Assembly (NCBI GenBank): GCA_965221935.1
Contig: CBDCSZ010000078.1
Location: 1-64,000 of the forward strand
DNA length: 64,000 nucleotides
Direction: 5' to 3'
From: JAPOXR01 sp965221935
GTDB taxonomy: Bacteria > Pseudomonadota > Alphaproteobacteria > Rhodobacterales > Rhodobacteraceae
Shown here piece after piece: positions 18,350 through 26,296 of the stretch; the first letter of the stretch is position 1, and every line of letters begins with the position of its first letter. A program made the position numbers and the translations under genes. The notes under the pieces were generated by a model that made no database searches, was not told the DNA's origin, and saw only the letters and a list, made by a program, of their open reading frames with translations.

Positions 18350-20349
18350 TTGTAGTGCGTAACGCGTTGATTTCAAACGGGTAAAAAATCCGAATGGCAC
18401 TACAATCCGGAGAGGCGGCCGTTTCGGGCCGCCGCCACGAATTGCCGGAATCGGTTCAGACGATGGTCTTGGCGAGGTTCCTGGGCGGCGGCGCGAGGCC
18501 CGTCGCCCGGTAGATCTCCGCCTGTTCGGGGGAGGCGGATGCGGTCTTGCGGACATGCAGGGTCCTGCCGTCACGGCGCCTGAAGCTGGTTGTCGTGCGC
18601 TGCAGTGTCGCAAGCGTCTGGCGCACCGTCGTCCAGCTGTCGTGGATGTTTGCCGCTTTCATGGGTTTGCGCAGTGTCTGGACTGCCTGATAGGCGAGGA
18701 CTGAGATGAACAGGTGAGCGTCGGCGCGCCCCTGTTTGTGATGGAAGATCGGACGCAGGCCGAGCTCGGATTTCAACGAGCGGAACACGGCTTCGGCGTC
18801 GGTGAGGGTCGCGTAGGTCTGCCACATGGTCTCTGCCGGCCAGTCGAGGATGTTGCTGCGCAGACAGCAGACCCCGGGGTGGGTCAGCATGGAATTGTCG
18901 GCGGGATTGAGGTTCCAGGTGATGGCTGTTGCCTTGGTTCCGGCGCTGTCGGGGGTGACGGTGATCTCGTAATGCCGGGCGACCCGCGCGTTTTCCTTTG
19001 CAAGCCGCCCGATCCGGCGCTGGATGTCGTCAAGCTTCTTGCGGGTCCTGGGGCGGGAGAGGCCGTCATGCAGTTTCTTCAGGCCGTCTTCGAGACGTGT
19101 CCTGAAACGATTGATGATGCCGCGTTCCTTTTCCGCCCGGGCTTCGGAAAGGCACCGCAGCCAGGACTCCTTGTATTCCGTGCCGTCCTCTTCCTCGCGG
19201 GTGACGGATTCCTTGTAGATGGCGACCTTGTCGCATGACGCGGTCGTGATTGCCCTGGCCTCGTCGGAATCGAAGACCCGCTTGGTGGTGCGTGAGACCA
19301 CGAGATAGCGATAGGCGCCGGCGCGCAGCCACCGCAGGTTGTCCTCGGTCGCGATGCCGCCGTCCATGATGACGACCGCGCCTTCCGGAGCGCCGAGGCT
19401 GGTGAGCATGTGCGTGAGTGTCCTGTGTTCGGTGACATTGCCGGCAAACACCCGGCTGCGCCGGACAAAGCCGCTGGCATCGAGAACCAGGCCAAGCGAA
19501 AGCAGCGGGCAGTCGCTGCGCCGTTCCTTCGAATGCCCGCGCCGCGCCTTGGGCTGGATTGGCGCCCGGCCTTCATAGAACGTGTTGGTGAGATCGTACA
19601 GCGCGATCGTCGGCTTGAGGTCGAACAGGGACCGGGCCCGGGCGAAGAGGTGATCCTCGATGCTGTCCTGATGGGCAAGGAGCAGATCCGAGGCGCGGTA
19701 GAGCGCCATGTCGCTCAGAGCGCCGAAATCGATCCCGAGCATCTCGCCGAGGGCGCTGTGCCGGCGCAGCCAGAAGTTGGTCGCCCGCTCCGAGTTCGGC
19801 GCGGCCATGCGCGCGACAATGGCCGCCAGGGCGCAGCAGCGCTGGCGGCGGTTGAAACCGAGACCGTCGAACAATGCCGGCAGGCCGAGACCGGACAGCG
19901 CCTCGAGCCCGGCATGCTCGACACCGACCGAGCGCCCGTCGCTGTCGCTGGCGGAATTGACATCAACACTCTGCCAGTCCCGCTTCGCGCCTTCCCCGCC
20001 GCTGTCTTTCCCGCGGCCAATCAGCAGGGCGGAGATTCTGCGGGCCTCGGCCTCGATCCCCGGATCGGGATCGGCGAGGCCGAGGGTGGTCTGTCCGGTG
20101 AGATGATCCGAGATGCGTCGGCACAGGTCCGGCCAGTGCTCGCGCCCGATTGCAAAATGGCGCCCGAGATTGAGAACGGTGCGCTGACGGATCCTGTCCC
20201 CCTCGCGGCGGTTCTCGACCAGGCGGAAGGTGATTTGGTCGCTGCCGTCGCTGGCGGTGCCGGTCTTGGTCTGTCGAATGAACATGCGGCAGCTATAGCA
20301 AAAGGAATCCCCCGCCGCAAGGCATTACTCAAAAAACATGGCACTACAA
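18350..20349 (-). mobile_element. IS1634-family element
   Basis: TTGTAGTGC reads inward from 18350 and on the other strand from 20349, enclosing a complete IS1634-type transposase. Outside these, GCCCATCTTTAACAT at 18336-18350 is matched by its inverse at 20433-20447. The element is therefore either about 2.0 kb (inner ends) or about 2.1 kb (outer ends). ATGGCACTACAA also occurs as a direct repeat at 18394 and 20339. I cannot decide which pair is the true end. Confidence 0.65.
18456..20285 (-). CDS. IS1634-family transposase
   Basis: This 609-residue transposase is of the IS1634 group of IS4-like DDE enzymes. It begins MFIRQTKTGTASDGSDQITF. The first Asp lies in TIALYDLTNTFYEG and a second in VVIMDGGIATEDNL; later come YLVVSRTTKRVFDSDEARAI and FRSLKSELGLRPIFHHKQGR, the segment with the third acidic residue. 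The frame is uninterrupted over the full family length, so this is one of the few potentially active transposases in the cluster. Confidence 0.88.
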   Translation of the reverse strand: MFIRQTKTGTASDGSDQITFRLVENRREGDRIRQRTVLNLGRHFAIGREHWPDLCRRISDHLTGQTTLGLADPDPGIEAEARRISALLIGRGKDSGGEGAKRDWQSVDVNSASDSDGRSVGVEHAGLEALSGLGLPALFDGLGFNRRQRCCALAAIVARMAAPNSERATNFWLRRHSALGEMLGIDFGALSDMALYRASDLLLAHQDSIEDHLFARARSLFDLKPTIALYDLTNTFYEGRAPIQPKARRGHSKERRSDCPLLSLGLVLDASGFVRRSRVFAGNVTEHRTLTHMLTSLGAPEGAVVIMDGGIATEDNLRWLRAGAYRYLVVSRTTKRVFDSDEARAITTASCDKVAIYKESVTREEEDGTEYKESWLRCLSEARAEKERGIINRFRTRLEDGLKKLHDGLSRPRTRKKLDDIQRRIGRLAKENARVARHYEITVTPDSAGTKATAITWNLNPADNSMLTHPGVCCLRSNILDWPAETMWQTYATLTDAEAVFRSLKSELGLRPIFHHKQGRADAHLFISVLAYQAVQTLRKPMKAANIHDSWTTVRQTLATLQRTTTSFRRRDGRTLHVRKTASASPEQAEIYRATGLAPPPRNLAKTIV

Positions 20350-20614
20350 ACGATTCATGAAACATCGAATCACAATAAATCAATGAGTTGCGAATCGAAC
20401 ACCGTCAAATCGACCTCAAATCCAACGCAGAAATGTTAAAGATGGGCCAGCGGGCTTCAAAGCGGCATATTGAGAGAAACAACACCCAGCGCGGCGCTTG
20501 AGAGCCGCGTCTGGCCGTGCCACACGATCTGGCGCCCCGGCTCCGGATCCCCTTTTCTGTCCCGGTGTCCACCGAGATGCGCGACCGCGCGCACGGCGCC
20601 GCCGAGCCGGTCCG

Positions 20615-20880
20615 TGTCAGTGCCGGATGAATACTCCTCAAAAGCGCCGAAGTAAAAATCCCCAGTTTGAGGGCTGATGGATTGATCCGGTGGGCATGCC
20701 CACCGGATCAATAATCGGCAGAAATGTCACCTGAACAGAAAGCCGATGGAGGCATTGAGCAGGTGATAAGATTGAGGAATGTTGTCGTGATTCACAATTG
20801 GAAAAGACAGGGCCTTTCGATCAGCGCGATTTCGCGCAAGACAGGCCTGGACCGCAAGGCAGCACAACGGGCGTCAGTCT
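20615..20880 (+). pseudogene. 5' remnant of an IS21-type element
   Basis: From TGTCAGTGCCGGATGAATAC at 20615 the sequence tracks the left end of the complete IS21-type element at 60232. It includes the internal palindrome (20682-20711) and the start of istA, read as VVVIHNWKRQGLSISAISRK and TGLDRKAAQRA. After that the similarity is lost. Only about 260 bases remain. Confidence 0.8.
20682..20711. repeat. 30-bp perfect palindrome in the IS21 remnant
   Basis: TTGATCCGGTGGGCA at 20682-20696 is followed by its exact inverse to 20711. The same position in the complete IS21-type element (60299-60328) is also a perfect 30-bp palindrome, but with two bases changed in each arm so that pairing is kept. 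The compensated changes point to selection on the structure. Confidence 0.8.
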
Positions 20881-20983
20881 GTTTTTCGTGCTGCCCGGCA
20901 AATCCTTGAGACCACTTAGCTCAGCAGGGCGGATGCCCAACGTGACCAAATACTCCTTACCATCCATCTTCAACCCCGCCTAC

Positions 20984-21445
20984 TCAGCTCATCTGCAGCT
21001 TGATCTCCATCGCCGCCGTTGACACCCCAAACCTACGAGCAAGGTCCTCGATTATCTCACTGGTCATGGGGCCAGAATATTCTGCCGTCGCCTCCGCAAG
21101 TTGCGCCGACGGGATGACAAGATCAGAGGCAAGCCGATTGGCCTGATATTCAACTTCAGCAGCTTGTCCAGAACGGAGCAAAACGTTTTCCGACCACCCT
21201 CCCTCTGCGATGATCTTATCGTAGTGAAGGAGGTAGTGGGCAATCTCGTGGGCAAGGGTGAAGCGTTGCCTATACTTTGCCTCGTGGCGATTGATGCGGA
21301 TGACGAAGCCGTCGTTTTCTTGGCCGATCTGACCCGAGATGCCGCGCGGGAGCGTGGAGAGCAGCGCTCTGATGCCAAGCCGCTTCGCTATCGCACCGAG
21401 TTTGACTGGGTGGTCTGAAAGGTATTCGTCAATGTTTTTTCGCAC
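20984..21445 (-). CDS. ImmA/IrrE-family metallopeptidase
   Basis: This 153-residue protein carries the zinc-peptidase motif HEIAH in FTLAHEIAHYLLHY and the downstream helix VEYQANRLASDLVIPS, whose acidic residue would be the third ligand. ImmA cleaves a phage-type repressor to induce an integrative element, and IrrE/PprI does so in radiation response. No Xre-type repressor lies next to it, so it may be an orphan from a lost mobile element or toxin-antitoxin locus. It ends at MEIKLQMS. Confidence 0.88.
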   Translation of the reverse strand: MRKNIDEYLSDHPVKLGAIAKRLGIRALLSTLPRGISGQIGQENDGFVIRINRHEAKYRQRFTLAHEIAHYLLHYDKIIAEGGWSENVLLRSGQAAEVEYQANRLASDLVIPSAQLAEATAEYSGPMTSEIIEDLARRFGVSTAAMEIKLQMS

Positions 21446-21615
21446 CTCAGGTGCAAGGTGCAGGTATTCCTGAGAAGGTGCTTTGATGTCCCAGCCATTT
21501 GGCGTGGCTGTACTCCGCTTGCGTTCATCGATAGATTCTTCCTCCTCGTCTTGTCAGGCTTGATCGCCTTCGTCATTCGCGTATTCCGCTGCGTAGCCTG
21601 AATCGTGTTCTGTGG

Positions 21616-21872
21616 TCAACCGCCTTGCATCCGCATTGCTACACGCTTGAGCACTTCATCCAATTCACCGCGCTGAGCCATCTTAGTCAGAATTTTACGG
21701 CCTACTTCATCATTCAGCAGTGCAGTTTGGAGCACTAGCGGCAGAGTTTCCTTGACCTTAGCGTTCACGTGTGGCTCCAGTTCTTTGGTCATCGTCTCCG
21801 TGATCTTGTTGGCCGCCGCATCCTTGGCTGCTTCGGCAGCGTCGCTTTTGATACGGCATCGCTTGGCGGATG
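21616..21872 (-). CDS. Fragment of an unknown protein, C-terminal part
   Basis: An open minus-strand frame reads EFVDWHPSAKRCRIKSDAAE, ETMTKELEPHVNAKVKETL, VLQTALLNDEVGRKILTKMA and RGELDEVLKRVAMRMQGG, then stop. It is strongly helical and looks like real protein, but I recognise no family. Its upstream part runs into the 3' end of hicB without a start codon I can defend; the only internal ATG is at 21792. It is probably a truncated gene from a phage or plasmid. Confidence 0.45.
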
Positions 21873-21898
21873 GGTGCCAGTCGACGAATTCGCCCGTT

Positions 21899-22288
21899 CT
21901 ACGCAGGGTCGAGTATCTCCCGCGTTGCTGCTTTCTGAACGAACGCGGAGCGCGTCATGCCACGCATGCGCGCCGCCTCGTCAAGAGTATCGAGGAACCC
22001 CTTCTCCAGGCTCAGATTCACCCGCACGACCCGTCTCCGGTCCTGCACATAGGGAATCATCATCAGCACCGCGCCCTCCGCGATGCTCCCGGCAACCTGC
22101 TCACGCACCGCTTCGATGCCGCGCGGCGGCACCGGCTCACCATCCTCGAAGAACAGGCTCAACGCCTCGATAGCGTTGGGAACGATGTCATCGAAGCTGT
22201 CGGCGGCCGAATGGCATCCCGGCACCTCCGGAAACTGGATCCCGTAGGCGCTGCCGGGGTCTATGTCGATAACTGCGACGTAGTGCAT
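21899..22288 (-). CDS. hicB: HicB-family antitoxin
   Basis: This 129-residue protein has the HicB partial RNase-H-like fold, YVAVIDIDPGSAYGIQFPEV and PGCHSAADSFDDIVPNAIEA, and a C-terminal DNA-binding part with RRVVRVNLSLEKGFLDTLDE and GMTRSAFVQKAA, resembling a ribbon-helix-helix. HicB binds and neutralises HicA and represses the operon. The gene starts 10 bases after hicA, in the standard toxin-first order. Confidence 0.92.
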   Translation of the reverse strand: MHYVAVIDIDPGSAYGIQFPEVPGCHSAADSFDDIVPNAIEALSLFFEDGEPVPPRGIEAVREQVAGSIAEGAVLMMIPYVQDRRRVVRVNLSLEKGFLDTLDEAARMRGMTRSAFVQKAATREILDPA

Positions 22289-22298
22289 AGCTGCCTCC

Positions 22299-22481
22299 TC
22301 AGTTCCAGCCCACCCACTTGGCGATGCTGCGGGCAGTGCCGACGGGCAAGTCCTTCTTCGGATGCGGAACGACCACTGTGATCGTACCCTTTCTGAACTT
22401 GCGGTGCGATCCCTGCACGCTCACCAGTTCGAATCCCTCAGCCCTGAGACGCTTGACGATGTCTCGGTTATTCCGCAACAT
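22299..22481 (-). CDS. hicA: HicA-family toxin (mRNA interferase)
   Basis: This 60-residue protein has the double-stranded-RNA-binding-like HicA fold. Marks are DIVKRLRAEGFELVSVQGSH with the catalytic histidine in GSHRKF, then KGTITVVVPHPKKDLPVGT and ARSIAKWVG. HicA cleaves mRNA until HicB binds it. I start at the ATG giving MLRNNRD; a TTG two codons upstream is possible. A TATATA box just upstream could be part of the promoter. The pair appears intact and lies within the IS cluster. Confidence 0.9.
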   Translation of the reverse strand: MLRNNRDIVKRLRAEGFELVSVQGSHRKFRKGTITVVVPHPKKDLPVGTARSIAKWVGWN

Positions 22482-22785
22482 GCGCAACTATATACACACG
22501 ATGGCAACCGATGCAACGCACACATTGCCGGACAAGATCGAGGTGTGCAGTCTTGATCGCGGCGCTCTGCCACCGCGAGGTCACCCATGCGACCGCGCTC
22601 GAGCCGAAGGGCATCGGCCAACGTCTCCTTCTGCCTTGCGCAGCCCCTGCTGCCTGCGACGGTGCTCGAAAGCGCCTTGGGGATTCCACCCCGCATTTTT
22701 TCACCAATACGACGTGCATGGGGCAGGATTCTGTGGTATTAGTTAAGGATTACAAACACTTAACAAGGCCCGGAGGTCCGGCCCC
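22482..22785. other. Upstream region of hicAB and IS1380 remnant, no gene seen
   Basis: About 300 bases with no recognisable gene. The right part includes TTAGTTAAGGATT (22738-22750) followed by TTAACAAGG and a GGAGG about ten bases before the IS1380-type ATG, and is probably the left end of that element. Reading frames on the minus strand do not resemble a known family. Confidence 0.45.
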
Positions 22786-23127
22786 ATGCAGACAGAGTGC
22801 ACACCGGAGAAACTGGAATTTGAAGTCCTCGGACGGCGCCGTGTCACCGGCGCGTTTGACGGCGGACGCATGACCTCCGACGGCGGGGCTCTTCTGCTCC
22901 GCGAGGCTGACCGGCTGTTTGAGGTCAACGGGCGTCTTGGCGCCTGTTTCACCGACCACCGCGGCCAGCGCCGCTGTGAGCATCCGGTCGTCCGGCTGGC
23001 TGCCCAGCGCGTCATGGCGATCGCGCTCGGCTATGAGGATCTCAACGACCACGGCCGGCTGCGGGACGACGCGGCCTTCGCGCTGGCCTGCGGCAGCGCG
23101 GACCCGCAGAATATGTTCCCAAGATAG
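22786..23127 (+). pseudogene. IS1380-family transposase, N-terminal remnant
   Basis: After a GGAGG the ATG at 22786 opens 113 codons: MQTECTPEKLEFEVLGRRRV, SDGGALLLREADRLFEVN, LGACFTDHRGQRRCEHPV and ALGYEDLNDHGRLRDDAAF. This is the N-terminal fifth of an IS1380-type transposase. After ACGSADP the match ends and a stop follows at once. A terminator-like hairpin and the CAATGGCATT end motif come within 90 bases, so an internal deletion has joined the 5' part to what looks like an element end. Confidence 0.8.
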
Positions 23128-23138
23128 GAGCACCCGCA

Positions 23139-23191
23139 GTTCACGGAAAGGCCCCGCGCCGCCGGGGCTTTCTTTGTTTTGTGCCCGTGAA
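23139..23191 (+). terminator. Nested hairpin with T-rich tract
   Basis: GCCCCG (23151) and CGGGGC (23163) form a tight stem followed by TTTCTTTGTTTT, a good intrinsic terminator. Around it GTTCACGG (23139) and CCGTGAAC (23184) form an outer stem. It lies between the IS1380 remnant and the element-end motif at 23214. Confidence 0.6.
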
Positions 23192-23270
23192 CTTCCGGTT
23201 AAGGAAATGCCATTGCCCTCCGGTCGGGCTGGGATCCCTCCTGTTCCGGGACCCTGGGCGACGCCTCAAA

Positions 23271-24519
23271 GATGCCATGAGTCCTGCTGGGAATTGCCCT
23301 TGGGGATGATTCGGTCCAAAAGGGCGTTCTGACATCAACATATGGTGGCAAGGGGCCGTTAGACGGCAACCCCTTGCCGGGTGAAAGGAGAACAGGAATG
23401 TCGAAAGATCTGAACGGCGTGACCCCTTCCGGGGGCGAGGTTAACACGCTGTGCGTCGCGTTGGAAGTGAGCGGGTCGTCTTGGGTCGTCGCGGTCGGCG
23501 GGCCCGGGGAGCCCAGTGTCGGGATGCACAAGCTGGAGCCGGCTGACACGGGAGGTCTTCTGGAGAAAATCGCGAAGGCCCGCGCCGGAGCCGGAGGACT
23601 GTCCCGGACGCTTCTGACCTACGAGGCCGGATACGAGGGTTTCTGGCTCGCCCGGTGGCTCGGCGCGCGCGCTGCGGGCTTGGGACGGCGGCGACCGGGA
23701 CGCGATGTCGCCGGTCCGGATCCCGACGGTGGCCGAGGAGGACGCGCGGCGGCTTCTGCGCCGGCGGGAGCGTCTGGTTAAGGAGCGGCGGCGGCTGGCG
23801 AACACGGTCGCCGGGCTGCTCCGGCTCCACGGGGTGTCCGCCGGGGATCCGGCCGGGAAAGGGTTCCGCGCCCGCCTGGGCGGTCTTGAGACCGCCTGCG
23901 GCATGGAGCTGCCGCCGGGGCTTCTGGCCGAGATCCGCGGCATCCTCGGCCGGATCGAGCTGGTCTGCGCGGAGATGGCGGCGGTCGAGGCGGAAAAGGC
24001 CTCGGCGCTGAAGGCGTCGCGGGAGGCGCTTGACAGTGTTTCCGCGCGGGACGACGGGTTTTCCGCTGTGAGCCGCGCGCACTGCGCGGCGGATCTGGTC
24101 CGGCTGCGCGGGATCGGGCCCAACGACGCGCTTCTGCTGGGCAGGGAACTGTTCCACAGGGAGTTCCGCAGCCGCCGGCAGCTGGCCAGCCTGGCGGGAC
24201 TTGCGCCGGTTCCCTTCGCGAGCGGCGGCATCGACCGCGACCAGGGAATCAGCAAGGCCGGAAACCCGATGCTGCGAAAGCATCTGGTGCAGATGGCGTG
24301 GCGCTGGCTGCTCCATCAGCCGGACAGCGCGCTGTCGAAATGGTTCCGGAACTATGTCAGCGCCCGCGACGGGCGCTCCCGGAAGCGGGGGATTGTCGCG
24401 CTGGCGCGCAAGCTGCTTGTGGCGCTGTGGCGTTTCGCCACCACCGGGCTGGTGCCGGAGGGCGCCGTCCTGTCGCGGGCCTGAGAGACAGCGGAACATC
24501 CAGACACCCGGGCGGCCCG
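23271..24519 (+). mobile_element. IS110-type element, copy 2, with a 110-bp net deletion
   Basis: This is the uninterrupted counterpart of 13864-18278. It runs from GATGCCATG to GGGCGGCCCG, 1,249 bp against about 1,359 bp for copy 1. The 110 missing bases lie mainly inside the transposase and shift its frame. The ends shared by the two copies define the element. Confidence 0.75.
23398..24484 (+). pseudogene. IS110-family transposase with frameshifting deletion
   Basis: AAAGGAG precedes the ATG. The first frame reads MSKDLNGVTPSGGEVNTLCV up to GFWLARWLGARA. About 107 bases that in copy 1 encode the KTDRIDARKMVRAL block are missing, and the frame moves to MSPVRIPTVAEEDARRLLRR, continuing to ALSKWFRNYVSARDGRSRKR and the stop at 24484. 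The loss removes a catalytic acidic segment of the RuvC-like domain, so this copy cannot make active protein. It preserves the C-terminus that copy 1 has split off. Confidence 0.88.
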
Positions 24520-25010
24520 CAGGGGCCTCCGGGGAACCCGGGCAAGGCGTGTGACCGTAAATGAGCTTGGTTCGCCGCGGACCGCGGCACCGTCCACAAA
24601 GATGGGTCCCGCCTCCCGGAACGCCGCACCGCCCGAATTGGGCATCATGGTCACGGGGCCGGCAAACCGCCGGACAACCGAACCGGATAAGAGTATGGAC
24701 GCGCCGTTGAGCGCGCCTGGGACACGCGGCGTTCCGCCTGGAGCATCCCCGAATGGCGCCGAACCGTTCCGGCGACAGGGAGAACAGCAATGTGACCACT
24801 TGGGAAGACCGCTGCCGGACGCGCGGCGAATTCGGTCATAAAAAAAGGGCTTGACAATATGGGGCCTCATAAGAGCTCATATGAGTCTGAGCGGGCACAT
24901 GTCTTGAGCAAATGTTTCAACGGCCCTTTGAAACCGCATCTTCTGTGCGGCTTGCACATGGACAGTTCGCCTGCGAACGCTTGCCCGCAGCCTGCCAACG
25001 CCGAAATCGA
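24520..25010. other. Stretch without a recognisable gene
   Basis: About 490 bases between the IS110-type copy 2 and the HAD phosphatase gene. Open frames on both strands have no family resemblance. The only structured element is a TTGACA followed by a short inverted repeat at 24866-24885. Confidence 0.45.
24851..24885 (+). promoter_or_regulatory. Promoter-like TTGACA with an adjacent inverted repeat
   Basis: TTGACA at 24851 is followed by CTCATA (24866-24871) and, eight bases later, its inverse TATGAG (24880-24885). The dyad covers where a -10 box would lie, as an operator might. No gene follows on the plus strand, so its target is unclear; it may be left over from an IS. Confidence 0.3.
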
Positions 25011-25736
25011 TCAGTGAATCTGTTTTATCTGTGGGTTGTTCCTGCGGATCCATTCCGGGAGCCCGCCAATATTCCGGAGCACCGCATCGGCATGCGGTTC
25101 CAGCGCAGCTTTCGTATCCATCCCGGTCAGCACGGCAATCGCGGTCATGCCCGCGCGGCGGCCCGCCATCATGTCAGCCGGGCTGTCGCCGACCATTAGG
25201 CAATTGGCTGGCTCAATGCCGGTCGCATCGCAGAAAGCAAAAAGCATCCCGGGATCCGGTTTGGACCCGTGGCCGCTGTCGGAGCCGGCCACGTATGCGA
25301 AGCAGTCACGGCATCCGGCGGCGCGCAAATGCGCCTCCGCTATGCGTTCCCAATCGTTGGTCACAACACCAAGGGTCAGACCCAGTTCCCGCAGACCGCC
25401 CAACAGCGGCCGCAGCGGAACTGCCGGAATCTGCTCGGCTTCGGCGCTGGATTCGCCGACGGTTCGGGCAATGTCGGATGCTGTCAGTTCGGGAAACTGC
25501 CGCATCAGCTCCTTGAATGTGTCTTCCGGTGTGCCGACGACAAATGGACTGCCTTGATCGATCTTGCCGAGGTCGGTGTTGAAGCCAAGCAGGGATCCAA
25601 CGCGGCGGGCCAGCGCATGGTCGCCCCTTGACAATGACTGGAGCACGCTTTCCATCCATTTTGTCCACGAGGCTTCAAAGTCGAACAGCGTGCCGTCCTT
25701 GTCGAAAAGGACGCCTTTGATCTTGCGCCGGGTCAT
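25011..25736 (-). CDS. HAD-superfamily phosphatase (phosphoglycolate phosphatase-like)
   Basis: This 241-residue protein shows the four HAD motifs. Motif I is FDKDGTLFDFEASW with the nucleophile Asp, motif II is LGVVTNDWERIA, the motif III Lys is in HGSKPDPGMLFAF, and motif IV is LMVGDSPADMMAGRRAG. The closest functional class is the Gph-like phosphatases, but the substrate cannot be fixed. Its ATG overlaps the stop of the DUF3572 gene by four bases, so the two are probably co-translated. Confidence 0.85.
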   Translation of the reverse strand: MTRRKIKGVLFDKDGTLFDFEASWTKWMESVLQSLSRGDHALARRVGSLLGFNTDLGKIDQGSPFVVGTPEDTFKELMRQFPELTASDIARTVGESSAEAEQIPAVPLRPLLGGLRELGLTLGVVTNDWERIAEAHLRAAGCRDCFAYVAGSDSGHGSKPDPGMLFAFCDATGIEPANCLMVGDSPADMMAGRRAGMTAIAVLTGMDTKAALEPHADAVLRNIGGLPEWIRRNNPQIKQIH

Positions 25737-26011
25737 GTCCAGTGTGGCGCATCGCCTCCGGGGAGGAATCGCCTGGCCTGCATAGGCGCTTCGGGGGAAA
25801 CGCTGGCGGTTTCGCAGAATTCCAAGACAAGTTTCTCGGATGAAAGCAGGTGGTCAAGCGCCGCCGCGAGAAACTCCGGATCGTTGACTTTGTTCCGGGC
25901 GTCGCCAATTGAGGCACCGGTGGTCGCCAGAAAACCGTGAAAACGGTCATCGTCGCTTGCCAGCCACTCCAGCGCCCGGATCGCAATGAGTTCGCCCTGT
26001 CGGACATCCAT
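25733..26011 (-). CDS. DUF3572 family protein
   Basis: This 92-residue protein fits DUF3572, a small alphaproteobacterial family of unknown function. It reads MDVRQGELIAIRALEWLASD, then FLATTGASIGDARNKVNDPE, FLAAALDHLLSSEKLVLEFC and PMQARRFLPGG. It is predicted cytosolic. It forms an overlapping pair with the HAD phosphatase. Immediately upstream is the pair of 28-bp repeats at 26037-26125. Confidence 0.75.
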   Translation of the reverse strand: MDVRQGELIAIRALEWLASDDDRFHGFLATTGASIGDARNKVNDPEFLAAALDHLLSSEKLVLEFCETASVSPEAPMQARRFLPGGDAPHWT

Positions 26012-26036
26012 CGGCAAGCTCTCCTTCGGCGGGCGC

Positions 26037-26125
26037 GGCAATATTCCGCGAGTGCGGAACGGCCCGGTCCAACGTCGATACTGTCCCGCTGGTAAGGGGC
26101 AATATTCCGCGAGTGCGGAACGGCC
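26037..26125. repeat. Two 28-bp direct repeats with internal dyad, 61-bp period
   Basis: GGCAATATTCCGCGAG... occurs identically at 26037-26064 and 26098-26125, separated by 33 unrelated bases. Each repeat contains the perfect inverted repeat TTCCGC-GAGT-GCGGAA (26044-26059 and 26105-26120). They lie between the divergent DUF3572 and fdhD genes. They could be twin operators for a dimeric regulator, or a minimal repeat-spacer-repeat array; no cas genes are in the window. Confidence 0.8.
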
Positions 26126-26296
26126 GCACGCGCCCATACTACATTCGTTTCACCGCTCCAACCCAAGGCGGAACGGGCCAGTGTCCTGGTCTGGTCGGTG
26201 CGGCCGGCCTTTCCTGTTGGCGCAATCCGCCGTCAAACGCTAAGGGTGGGGGCGGCGGTTCATGGCAATCGGTTGGGAACAGGCGGCTTCGGAGAA

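Noticed and set aside
20905..20965. tRNA-like string (CACTTAGCTCAGCAGGGCGG)
   Set aside because: It recalls a D arm, but no acceptor or T stem can be formed around it.
24551..24870. Plus- and minus-strand frames of 90-170 codons after the IS110-type copy 2
   Set aside because: They show no family pattern, no ribosome binding site and no shared sequence with copy 1 flanks.
26037..26125. Calling this repeat pair a CRISPR array outright
   Set aside because: Only two repeats and one spacer, no leader and no cas genes; the internal dyad between divergent genes fits an operator equally well.
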